From: Rhodamnia argentea | Taxonomy: Eukaryota; Streptophyta; Magnoliopsida; Myrtales; Myrtaceae | DNA: 64,000 nt | Direction: 5' to 3' | Assembly (NCBI RefSeq): GCF_020921035.1 | Contig: NC_063157.1 | Span: 2,170,001 to 2,234,000 of the forward strand | Shown here: piece by piece, positions 42,801 through 54,373 of the stretch | Layout: each line of letters opens with the position of its first letter | Position numbering within the stretch: the first letter of the stretch is position 1 | Translations under genes and position numbers: made by a program | Notes under the pieces: generated by a model | The model's input: the letters and a program-made list of their open reading frames with translations, nothing else | Databases searched by the model: none | What the model was told of the DNA's origin: nothing

Positions 42801-43259
42801 CCTTAGTTTTTGTAGGTGGGACTATAGCTCCATGAATTAACCAAATGCCCTTTCCACTTTTGTGTCATCATTGCTTCCCCAAGGCCAAGACCAACGTGCT
42901 ACCTTAAGAGGGGTCAGCGGGTCAAAAGGGTCAGTGCATTTTGAAGAGCTCGTTCAATTGAACAACCACATTACAGTACAATTCAATAAGATGTCATGCG
43001 GCTGCAGGGTCCCTTAGCTAGCAGTCTAGTTTAAAGAGCATTAAATGAGATTTAGCATTCTGATTTAGCATTGAGATGACATGTCGAGATCTTCGTTAAC
43101 TCCAAAGAGCACGATACATATCGAATGTCGCATCAAATTATAGGTTTCTTCATCTAAGACAAGTCGGACCGTGAGAATGAGCCTAAACGAAATTTGCGAT
43201 CACCTCAATGATCTAACAGTTAACGGGTTCGATGCAGCACGAGGCATCGATTGTTGTTC
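38975..43259. other. Gene-free spacer
   Basis: No gene supported over 4.3 kb. Open frames such as 41125-41574 and 41199-41594 overlap on opposite strands and resemble nothing I know. The stretch contains an (AT)n microsatellite at 39822-39866 and a run of alternating TACA/TACG units at about 42296-42340. Composition is otherwise ordinary. Confidence 0.5.
39822..39866. repeat. (AT)n microsatellite
   Basis: About 22 uninterrupted TA/AT units, self-complementary. Confidence 0.95.
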
Positions 43260-43670
43260 TAGTAAATTTAGGAGGAAAAGTATACTAGAAGTGCCATAAC
43301 TTTTATACGGCGTTCACTTGAGTGCCATAACTTTTAAAACATTCATTTAAGTGTCATAACTTTTAAAAATCGTTTACTTGGGTGCCATGTTGACGTGGCA
43401 ATAGGAAAAACCGACGTGGCGGTCGGAAAAGTTACTGTAGCACGCCGGAAAGATGACATGGCACGTCGGAAAAGTTGCTGTAGCACTCAAGTAAATGATT
43501 TTGCTCCGACGTAGCACTCAAGTGAACGATTTTGCTCCCACGTAACACTCAAGTGAACGATTTTTGAAAGTTATGATACTTGAGTGAATGTTTTGAAAGT
43601 CGTGGCACTCAAGTGAACGCCGTACACAAATTATAGCACTTTTAGTGTATTTTTCCCTAAATTTACGGTA
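43260..43670. repeat. Long palindromic (fold-back) repeat, about 411 bp
   Basis: The left end TAGTAAATTTAGGAGGAAAA and the following TATACTAGAAGTGCCATAAC, CGGCGTTCACTTGAGTGCC match the reverse complement of the right end (CCGTAAATTTAGGGAAAAAT, ACACTAAAAGTGCTATAATT, CGGCGTTCACTTGAGTGCC). The arms repeat GTGCCATAACTTTTAAAA-type units. The centre carries repeated GACGTGGC and GTAGCAC phrases. There is no coding content. Confidence 0.8.
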
Positions 43671-46600
43671 TGGTTTTGTTTGTTTAAAGAATGAAACGTA
43701 AGGTGAAGTTGTGTTCTTTTTTTTTTTTTTTTGGTCGGAAGGTGAAGTTGTGTTCATTCGATCCTTTGACTGATTGATGGAACAAGCAAGTTGGCCTCCC
43801 AACTCCATGAGCCCACAATTGAGGAGAGAGGTGGGTCCAGGTGCGGTTGAAGAATTCAATCCATATGAGCTGTATGCTACTCTACGAGGCAGCAAACCGT
43901 GACCCTTACAGCTAATTTCTTAGCCCTCCTAATCCCCAATTTATTATTGACCCAAAAAAAAAAAAAAATCCCCAATTTATTATGACATCAGCATTATAAA
44001 GTTAAAATTTTAGTTCAATCAAAGAGACTTGATATTGAGCCCTTCAATATGAAGACCCCATCTTTGATTCCCCTCCTTTCTCCTTCAAATTTCCTTCTTG
44101 TTTGTTAATCTCAATTATTACTTCTTAGTTTATGGAAACTTTGATTAAATTCTAGAATAATGGACTGGAGTGGACTGGACCCTAGTCTAAACTTTCACTC
44201 CAGTCCCACAAGTTCACAAATTAGACCAAATTTAGAAAAAGAAATTGTGGATAACGCAAGTGACGATGATTGGTGTTTACCGAATTTTATAATGTCAACC
44301 GGCGCCGTATATTTTTAAAAATGGATGTGATTTTCTCCAACGTCTCAACCCCGTTCCCAACAAAAAAAATGGCTAGTTGAGATATAAATCATCGTAAATA
44401 ATTTCAAACTCGAACTCTCTCGAAATAGAAGGAGATGTAAAAACCTTAAAAATAAATAAAAAAGATACATAATTTCCTATCGGGTTAGGGTTTTCTGTCA
44501 ACTAATACGCACGCTCCTTTCGCGTGAAAAGGAAGTCTCGTATCTATTCTGAAGAACCCATGTGCACCGGAGGCGGAGGGGAACTACCTAACAAGCTTTG
44601 CAATTCCTAATCCTAGAAAACTTGCATTGGAAGGTGAGGGAAGTTGGTGTTTCCAATTATGCATTGGGGGTGGCAAGTGCATGCAATCGTTCTTGCTATA
44701 TCGCTTGGTTTATGAGAGTCCTAACAAGAACACTGAACGACCAAATCCCACTGAAAAAGTCATCCCTTCATTCCGATTTCTCTTGCTCCCCCCGCCAAGT
44801 AATCCCTTCGTTCCCCGTTTCTCAAAGTTAAAGCTTCTCATGCTCATTCATGGCATCAATCTTACATGTGCACAGAGAGAAAGAGAGAGAGAAGAAAGAG
44901 TCCAGAAGTTGTAATTGATCGATCGACGGAGATTGATCCCCCTAGTTGTAAACTGTTATTCTTTTGGTACCGTAACACACAAAATCTTTAAAAAAGTTTA
45001 CCAACCGATGGGTGAGATTTATTCTTATTTGATCCAATGACCGCCAATCCTTTTGATTTTCCAATCAACGGGGTGAGTTTTGTTCTTGTTTGATCCAATG
45101 ACTGCCAATCCTTTCGAGAAACGAGTATTCATTGAATCATGAAAGCTCCCTAATCAATCATTTAGGGTGTTAACTTAATTCTTCGCTATTGGGCGTCAAT
45201 ATATCCCCGACCCCACATTGTTTCGGACCTAGGTTGTCCTCCCGGTAAATACGTTTCTTGTGACTTTAAATTAGCGAGACGCGTTTTAAAATCGTGCGGG
45301 CACGAGTGATCTAAGACTAGAATGGGATGATTGTTAGAATTCGGCGTACAATCGCAACGAAGTAAAACGTAAAAACAAGAAGGATAAATCAAGACACGAG
45401 ATATTATTCTGGTTCACTCTTAAATTAGGGCTACGTCCAGTAGAGGATTCCACTATAATTAACACATTGCACCTCTCATTACATCACTCAATTACAAGCG
45501 AAAAAAGAGCATATATAGCAGTAGTTATTCATAAGCTCAAACCCAAACTACTAATTAAAAATTATGATCTTAAATCGTAAAAGCCCTTTAGTGTCCAAGG
45601 GGCACTAGTCCCTTGAGACCCTCGGCGGGGCGATTCCTCCATATCCCCGTCACGTGCTTTCCTATCATTGGGGAGTATGAACTACGCCCCAACAATAATC
45701 TCATGCTGGCGACATGCCCAAATGAGATGCCTATAGCAGTGCTAGATCTAGGGGAGGATGCCAGGTGCCCAAATATGTATATGATCCCGCAGCTCATATT
45801 GGTAAATAAGAAGCTACGCACAAGCTCAAACTACCAATACACTTGTAAGGTCAAGCTGCCTACCCTCGCTAATGTGAAACGGTGCAATGGAGGTATCGAT
45901 CAATGTATGGGTCGAGTTACACATCCCCCGTGTTGGGACGACGCTTCTAGTATATTAAGTGGACTTAAACGAGTGCATTTAGATCAGATTTACCTTCCCA
46001 TTTTTTCATTAATCCGTTGATCAACTCCAACTACCTATCCATTTCCCTCTTCCAATCAAAAACTGTCTTGTTCTAGTTTGAGATAAGTGCCATTAATTCA
46101 TTGTAGGAGAGAAAGGTTGTGAAGGAAGCGATTTCCTCGACCAACTGAACTTCCATCGCCATCCTTCCTTTTCGGTTAAAGGAATGATAATACGGATTCA
46201 ATCCTTAGCCCATGATCGATAAGTGAGTAGCAACATTTGGTCCCATCTGTACCAACCTATGGCCCTTAATAATCCCCTTGCACTTATGGTTTTACAGGCT
46301 ATACTTAGAAAGGGCGGAAAACAATCATGTGAAGTTAGAGAAAGGCTAGCGATATTGGTTTGGATCTACCCATTAATTAAAATTAGTTCCGACGCGCGTT
46401 TATCGCGTGCTTACAAAGTTTGCATCTATGTTATCTAGCCATTCGCGTGCTTCATAAACGGCTTTTAATAACAAAATCGATACACAAAATATAAATCGCC
46501 CGACGTGTCGGTGATTTTACCTAATTGTATCCTAAATCCGAACAGCTTCTAAAAGGACATTGTCGTGATTGGAGTTTAGTACTTCGGAATCTTTCTGACG

Positions 46601-47960
46601 GAAGATAATTGTCTTCTACTGAAACATGATTAGTTTATCCAATGCCACTTTTTAGCTCAAACGGCGTCGTTTTAGGGAGGCCTGACTTTGACCCCGTGAG
46701 GGGGGTGACAGACATTAGTAAAATCACGAGATCTAACCGACCACAAACGCACGCGCTTTTGGTCGCACGTGCATGTCACCGGCGAAGCCTAGGATGGGCC
46801 GCTGGCGATCATAAATTCGTAATGCATCCACGCTCTTTGGTGCGCGCGGTAGTAGTGGCTCGTACAGAGCAACATCAGAAAGCGGACAGAAGAGTCGGAG
46901 CCGTACGATTCTATGTTGGGAGAAAATAGAGAATCTCTGTAAGAAGAAATCATAATACTTTTTGACCCAAAAAAAAAAAAAATCATATTACTTGCCGAAT
47001 TTTAAAAAAAATGGGAATTATTCTTGGGTTCATAATCAATTAAAATATCACCTCCAAACTCAAAACCATGTCGTTTTAGCTGGCAAGCCCGCCAAAGTGT
47101 TGCGCCAATCGCATGGCCACGGCAAGTAATATAATTTACCCAAGATTTGCTGTGTATTTGTTTATAGAGGGAAGAAACGAGTTTTGCGGAAAACTAACAA
47201 TTGAATAAAAAATTCTATTTGGCACGCTCTCCTCTTGAAGCAAAATATTACATCATGTAACTTAGTTTTTGGTTCTTACCTCCATCCATCTAAATGATGG
47301 GCCGTAGGTCGAGAGTTTCAGCGAGTCTTTGAAGAGAGATTGAAATGTGAAGGCGTGATAGCAAAGATAGTAAATTAGAAGATCGAATTTGTTGTCGCCT
47401 GCATTCTCGTCCATTGAAAATTGAAACGGACAAAAGAAACTTCACTTCTTTTCAAAAAAAAAAATGGGAATGAGGAAATATTTTCAATAGATTTGTGGAT
47501 TTTTTTTTTCAATAGATTTTTGGTTTTGTGTAGCTTCCAAAATACTAGGACACATCAAATTGTAGATGTTTACTGGCATCTGAGGTAAAATAAAGCTTAG
47601 AACTTTTTTTTTTTAATATTCTTAAAAATACAATTTTTTTGTTTTGTTTTGTTTTGTTTTGTCCAGAAAATGAATAACTACTTTTGACTTGCAAGATGTT
47701 TCCTGTTCCGGCATGCAAATAGTACACATTCATTTAAACCTCTTACAGCCATTATGGCCTTCTGAACCACCTGCTGCCGCTTCCGTTCTTGGTGATGCAA
47801 AATCGATCCAGGCTTTTGAATTTTCTCTAATTTATTGGAGGAAAGAAAATTTAATTTTTGTTGGATGAAGCTCCAAGGCAGTCGGTGTGAGCCAGAGCAT
47901 CGAGGGTGGGGCCCAAAGTCCTCATGGTTGGGACCCGCCTACCCTTTCAAACCCTCCATG
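43671..47960. other. Gene-free spacer
   Basis: No supported gene. A dispersed repeat occurs at 45409-45520. The frame 45613-46020 (135 codons) has no recognisable family or splice context. A (TTTTG)n run lies at 47637-47662. 46640-46930 is GC-rich but does not look like coding sequence. Confidence 0.5.
45409..45520. repeat. Dispersed repeat, copy 1 (shared with 61701-61824)
   Basis: GGTTCACTCTTAAATTAGGG CTACGTCC, then GATTCCACTATAATT, a CATTACA segment and AAAAGAGCATATATAG occur in the same order as in the copy at 61701-61824. The order suggests a decayed dispersed element, possibly the edge of a retrotransposon. The class is unknown. Confidence 0.45.
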
Positions 47961-47967
47961 CTTCTGT

Positions 47968-47976
47968 GTTTATAAG
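47968..47976 (+). promoter_or_regulatory. Possible TATA box of the beta-galactosidase gene
   Basis: TTTATAAG is followed 20-40 bases downstream by AGCAGCAACG and CAAGCAACAC, typical leader sequence. It lies about 350 bp before the ATG at 48317, so the leader would be about 320 bases. Confidence 0.35.
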
Positions 47977-48316
47977 CAGCAACGAGCTCCATTTCAGCAG
48001 CAAGCAACACAAACTGATCCACACTCAGTGGTCTCTGCAAGCTCTGTGTAGTGTGAGCCTCATTCCTTTTCCCTCTTTCATGCCCATTCTCACATTTTAA
48101 ACCTTTTTTTTTCGTTCTGCCTTCTGGACAATAAAACAAAAGAGAGAGCGGCTCTAGCAACAAGAAATCCAGAAGCACCTCATTTTCATGTCCTCGCCCA
48201 TCACTGCTTGTGCTTCCTCCTCTGATCAAGAACAGAATAAAGTGGGCGCAAGCAAGAATAAGAAGAAAGGCACTTTTTTGAGACAAGGGCCTTCTTCCTT
48301 TTTCATCCATTGGACC

Positions 48317-51300
48317 ATGGCGTTGAGGGCGGTGAATGTAATGTGGAATGTGGCTGTGGTGGTACTGGCTTTATGGGTTTTCTGTGGTTCTGTGAGGGCC
48401 TCTGTGTCTTATGATGCTAAGGCCATTAAGATCAATGGGCAGAGAAGGATCCTCATTTCTGGGTCCATTCACTACCCCAGAAGCACTCCTGAGGTAGCTT
48501 CTTTTTTCCCCTTATTTTTGGTTAAATGTATCTCCATTATCTGCTGATTGATCTTCCCCCCTACCTTTCACTATCATGTTGTAAATGGGCTTCTCTACAT
48601 TGAGCTTTTTGTCAGTATAGTATCTTTTCTCTTATCTTAGCAAAAGCACCTTTAATTTGAAAAAATAGGTTCTTTTTTGCTGGTCAGCTTTAAGCTTTTG
48701 TCTCTGGTAAATTTATGGCCTTCAACTTTACTTGGTTGCAGATGTGGCCAGATCTCATTCAGAAGGCAAAAGAAGGAGGTTTGGATGTCATTCAGACTTA
48801 TGTTTTCTGGAATGGCCATGAGCCTTCGCCTGGCAAAGTAACAGAACTAGTCAATTATTTTTCTTTTCATATCTGGGTTGGTTACAAAAGGAAAAAAAGG
48901 TCTAATTTTGATTAAATTTGCTTTATTAGTACAACTTTGAGGGAAATTATGATCTCGTGAAATTTGTCAAGCTCGCGCAACAAGCAGGCCTCTTCGTTCA
49001 TCTCAGAGTTGGACCTTATGTCTGTGCTGAGTGGAATTTCGGGTAATGTACATGATTTATCCTAGTCCTAGAAATAGAAGAGAATTTCTATTTTTCATGT
49101 GAGGATTTTGTGAAGTCTTTTTTAAACTTGTTTCTGCTTCCAGTGGGTTCCCTGTTTGGCTGAAATACGTCCGTGGTATTAACTTCAGAACAGATAATGG
49201 ACCATTCAAGGTTAGCCCTTTTTTTATCATCTTCCTTTTTCTTGCTCTTAAACATGAATTTGTTATATTAACTGATTTTTTTTTCCCATCTTGAAGTATC
49301 ACATGCAAAAGTTCACAACAAAGATTGTCAACATGATGAAAGCAGAACGGCTGTTTGAGTCGCAGGGCGGACCAATAATCTTGTCCCAGGTTCATAATTC
49401 ACTGTTCCAGCGACATTGCTTTGTTAATCATTGGATGAAACAATTCACTGAGATATCTTTTTTGGGCAACCGTCTGAGTGTTATTGTCTGTGATTCAGAT
49501 CGAGAATGAATATGAACCCATGGAGTACGAAACTGGTGCATCAGGTCGAGCTTACATCAAATGGGCAGCCAAAATGGCAGTGGGTCTAGGCACTGGTGTC
49601 CCGTGGGTCATGTGCAAGCAAGATGATGCCCCTGATCCTATTGTGAGCACCCTCTTGAAGTTCTTGGTTCTAGAAGCATTAATGTTTCTGATCTTATTGT
49701 CGAGATAGATGTTTCTCCTGACCCAATCCTTCATCCTTTGGTGGGGTTGCAACAACACAGAATGTTGTCTCCAGACAAGTCATGGCTAGTTTGTATCATT
49801 AGTTCACATTGCACCCGGCTCACTCTTGCACTTTCTAAAATCAGATTTTTGCACTACAGTCTTAACTTCCTTTATCCTAGTATCTTCTCATAATGTTAGC
49901 GGGACCCATGTCGCTGTTAAGTATTAGTAATAGTTCAAACTTCAGTTTCGGTAATGTCAGCTGCAAGTAAATATTTATTTTATCTGTTTAGAAACATAAA
50001 AGAAATCATCTCGCTAATATGCAATTGGCTCAAAGCACAATCTAACTCGTGCTTTCTAGAGATGGTCAATTGGAGGATGGATTTCTGTTGTTTAAGTTAC
50101 TGTTGTGTCTGTTTGGGTAATGCTTGCATCTTATTGTTTGCGATAGATCAATACTTGCAATGGCTTCTACTGTGACTATTTCTCTCCCAACAAGGCTTAT
50201 AAGCCCAAGATGTGGACAGAAGCATGGACAGGCTGGTAAATTCTTACATCCTTTCTTGAAGTTCAATGCTGTGCAAGTCTTACCAGTCATGGTGTTCTCC
50301 TTTTGTGATTCCTCTGTTTTCCTTTGATGCAGGTACACTGAGTTTGGAGGTCCAGTTCCTAACCGTCCAGTTGAAGATCTGGCCTTCTCGGTTGCAAGAT
50401 TTATACAGAAGGGTGGAGCGTTCATCAACTACTATATGGTAATATGACAGCTTCCTCAAATTCATAAATGGAGTTAGTTTTTATCAAACTGAACTGAGGC
50501 TCTCTTTGCAATATCAGTACCATGGAGGAACAAATTTTGGCCGAACAGCTGGTGGTCCTTTCATTACTACTAGCTATGACTATGATGCTCCCCTTGATGA
50601 ATACGGTACGTGGTTTCTGTGATATGAGTGTTTATCAACCACTAAATATTAGGTTCATTCTTGTTATTTTTAGAAGGAAGCTTCCTGCCTCAAGTTCACT
50701 TCTTTTCAAATGGAGTTTAAATGGATGGCCTATTCGAAGTGGCACATCATTGAGTAATAAGTAGTGTTGTTGGGTGTTAAGACTGACAAAGACTAGATGG
50801 CGACTCTTTGATGGAATTGTGGTGATAACCTTGTAGACATACTAGGTTCATATTGTCACTCGATTACTGACACTTCATATGTGAAAGCTCTGTTCCGGAA
50901 ATTGATTGTCACCTCCTTTGGTCTTTTGCTCTCGAACTTCTGTAATATTTTACCCTACTTTGTTGCATTAACATTGCTTTCCTCTGCATAAAATGTTGTC
51001 CTTACTTGGAATAAACCTCTGTCTTATCTTTACCAAAAAAAAAAAAAACCTGTCTTATTGTATAGACCATTGTACAAGTCCACCCTGAATAATAACGTTC
51101 AGTTTAAAGATAGAAATGAATAAAATTACCTTTGGCAATTAACCTATCAATCCGTCTGGACCGTGCCATCTTCATGTCATTTATTTTGCTAAAGTTTTAC
51201 AAATGATAGAACAAGATTGATAACGTCAGTGGATTTGTAAGTTTATGTGAATGAGAGGATCTCTTCTCTCTTCTCTTTTCAGGATTATTGAGGCAACCCA

Positions 51301-54300
51301 AATGGGGCCATCTAAAAGATTTGCACAGAGCAATAAAGCTTTGTGAACCAGCTTTGGTATCTGGCAATCCTACTGTGACAAAACTTGGGAATTATGAAGA
51401 GGTTAGCTTCAGCTTTGACCATTATTCTATTTCCGATTGGATTGAATTTGAGCTGGTGAGTTCATGATCCCCTCTACTTAAATGCAGGCTCATGTATTCA
51501 GATCAAAGTCCGGGTCATGTGCTGCATTCCTTACAAATTACCATTCAAATGCTTTTGCAAAAGTTTCTTGGGGGAATATGCATTATAACCTTCCTCCGTG
51601 GTCGATCAGCGTATTACCTGACTGCAAGAACACTGTATATAACACCGCTAGGGTGAGTTACAGAACCTCTTTAATATATTATCGACTCTGTAGATGTCAT
51701 TGTGATTATCATATCATATTTACATCCTCAAGACATGGTAAGCCATGACCAGGAAAGGTTAAAAGGACAGAACGAAAGTAAGGCATGTGGACAATGTATC
51801 AATATTCTAAATTAATTGCTTTGATCCAATATTTTATATTTTTCTCACATCATTGTGTAATTAGCATGTGGTGGAGTTGCACTTTATCTTATGTTTTTGT
51901 CTTCAGTTATAGTCACTGGTATGAGAACCAGAATTCTCATAAAAATAAAATCTTGCGAGGGCAAAACTGAATACATGTTGAAATTGCTGCGCAGGTTGGT
52001 GCTCAGAGTGCAAGGATGAAGATGACTCCTGTTCCTATTCATGGAGGATTCTCTTGGCAGGCGTACAATGAAGAGCCCGCTGGATATGAAGACAATTCAT
52101 TTACAATGGCCGGTTTGTTAGAGCAGATAAATACTACAAGAGATGTCTCTGATTATCTGTGGTACATTACAGAGTAAGTGAGGAATAACCAACACTACAT
52201 AACCTGCTAGCGGAGGAGCAACAAATTGTGCTCATTGAAGTTCACTTCACATCGAAGTAATGCTCTATCCTAAAGATTTCCATCTGTTTTTCGTCTCTTT
52301 CCAGTGTAAACATCAATTCCAAGGAAGGGTTCTTAAGAAGCGGTAAATATCCGACTCTCACCGTCCAATCAGCTGGTCATGCCTTGCATGTTTTTGTCAA
52401 CGGCCAACCCTCAGGTGTGGAGCACTTCTTATCTTTACTGTATTTCTGCCCTATCTTAGTTGTATCACTCTTGTGCCCTGTTCAGTAGCATTCGGTGGAA
52501 AGGAAATCTAAAAGAGCTCCTCATGAACAGCCATGCAATTTCAACGTGAAAAGTTCCAAACTTTAACAGTAGCACACTTCGAGCAGAGCAGGATTATCAT
52601 CCTTGTTTTGTAATGTCAACTAAATTGGGAAAAGAAGGTCCGAGTAAGAGGTTGAATGCAAAAATAATAGCTAAAATCAGACAACATATTACCCTTTATC
52701 AGTGCATCCAGTCTTTTCCTTATATGTGCGCATAGGTAGTGTAGTCAGATGATAGTTTCTGTCTTATAACTTTAGACATCATTTTCACACAGGAACTGCA
52801 TACGGAAGTCTGGAATTTCCGAAACTTTCTTTCAACCAAGGTGTCAAGCTGAGAGCCGGTGCTAATAGAATTGCGTTGTTAAGTATTGCCGTTGGGCTAC
52901 CGGTGGGCATTCTTCCTGCCTTTCTTGCGTCAATATCAACCTCAATATGTTTTTAGCTTGTGGACTTAATTTATTACACTCGCCTTTTTTTTCACTTTCA
53001 CCAGAATGTTGGTCCGCATTTTGAGAGATGGAATGCAGGTGTCCTTGGTCCTGTAACATTGTACGGTCTCGACGAAGGGAAGAGAGACTTGTCATGGCAG
53101 AAATGGTCTTATAAGGTTTGTCTTTGACATCCCACCATGTCTTCTTTTGTCATTTTGAAATGCTCAATATTTCTAAAGGAGCCGTTTTTTCTGGTATAGA
53201 TTGGTCTTAAAGGAGAAGCCTTGAGACTTCATTCGCTCACTGGGAGTTCCTCGGTTGAGTGGGCTGAGGGATCTTTAGTGGCAAGGAAGCAGCCACTGAC
53301 ATGGTACAAAGTAAGTGTCTTGACATAAAGCCAGTGCAAAACCATCGATACTTTTTGTATCAGAGCAGTGAATTTTGCAGAAGCTTTGACCGTTCTTCAT
53401 TCTTGTAAAAAAGCTAAAAAAAAAAATTTTGGTCTGGATAAAAAAGTTATAAACTTAAACGTCAATTAACATCCTCATTACAACCAAAACAAAAAAAAGA
53501 ATTAACATCATCGTATAATGTTCCAGACTACTTTCAGCGCTCCCGCTGGTAGTGCTCCACTGGCTCTGGATATGAATAGCATGGGCAAAGGTCAAATTTG
53601 GATTAATGGACAGAGCATCGGACGGTACTGGCCTGCGTATAAAGCAGCCGGTGCATGTGGCGGTTGTAACTACGCTGGAACATACGGCGAGAAGAAATGT
53701 CTAAGCAATTGTGGTGAAGCTTCACAGAGATGGTGAGAGGAGTGCTATAACTCATTTCAATCTCTTTCTATAAGCAGCCTCCACAGAAAATTTTCAACTG
53801 ACTCGTGACTGAAAATTTCAGGTATCACGTTCCTCGTTCGTGGCTGAATCCGACAGGGAACTTGTTAGTTATTTTTGAAGAATGGGGTGGGAACCCGAAT
53901 GGGATTTCCTTGGTTAGGAGAGACATTGACAGCGTGTGCGCTATTATTTATGAATGGCAGCCTACTCTCATGAACTATCAAATGCAAGCATCTGGTAAAG
54001 TCAACAAGCCGCTGAGGCCTAAAGCCCATTTATCGTGCTCACTGGGACAGAAAATCTCATCGATCAAGTTTGCCAGCTTCGGAACACCAGAAGGCATTTG
54101 TGGAAGCTTCCGCGAGGGAAGTTGCCATGCCTTCCATTCGTATGACGTATTCCAAAAGGTATGCTACAATTGCACATTCTTGAGTTCCTTCTTTCCCGGT
54201 TTTGCTACATTTTCATACATACTTTTGGGCTTTATTGACCATGAGTACTGCCTCTTTCTCAGACTTGTGTCGGACAAAACTCTTGCACAGTTCCTGTCAC

Positions 54301-54373
54301 TCCTGAGATATTCGGCGGAGATCCGTGCCCTAGTGTCATGAAGAAACTGTCTGTCGAGGCAATTTGCTCCTGA
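48317..54373 (+). CDS. BGAL1: Beta-galactosidase, GH35, BGAL1 type
   Basis: A secreted glycoside hydrolase family 35 enzyme that removes terminal beta-galactose from cell-wall polysaccharides. Nineteen exons: 48317-48493, 48742-48837, 48930-49042, 49144-49210, 49297-49389, 49499-49642, 50147-50235, 50333-50438, 50518-50605, 51283-51401, 51488-51652, 51995-52173, 52305-52414, 52793-52902, 53005-53115, 53200-53310, 53527-53732, 53822-54158 and 54263-54373. They give 843 residues, the family size. A signal peptide covers about residues 1-28. The GH35 signature [13 protein letters not shown] contains the acid/base Glu186; Glu255 in TEAWTG is the likely nucleophile. Other landmarks are [15 protein letters not shown], the galactose-binding region [16 protein letters not shown], and a Cys-rich SUEL-type lectin domain at the C-terminus (about 755-843, [16 protein letters not shown]). 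An in-frame ATG at 48188 exists, but it would hide the signal peptide. Confidence 0.95.

Noticed and set aside
45613-46020. 135-codon open frame that might be retroelement protein
   Set aside because: No protease, integrase, reverse transcriptase or RNase H motif is visible.
48188-48316. In-frame N-terminal extension of BGAL1
   Set aside because: It would bury the signal peptide; GH35 relatives start close to 48317.
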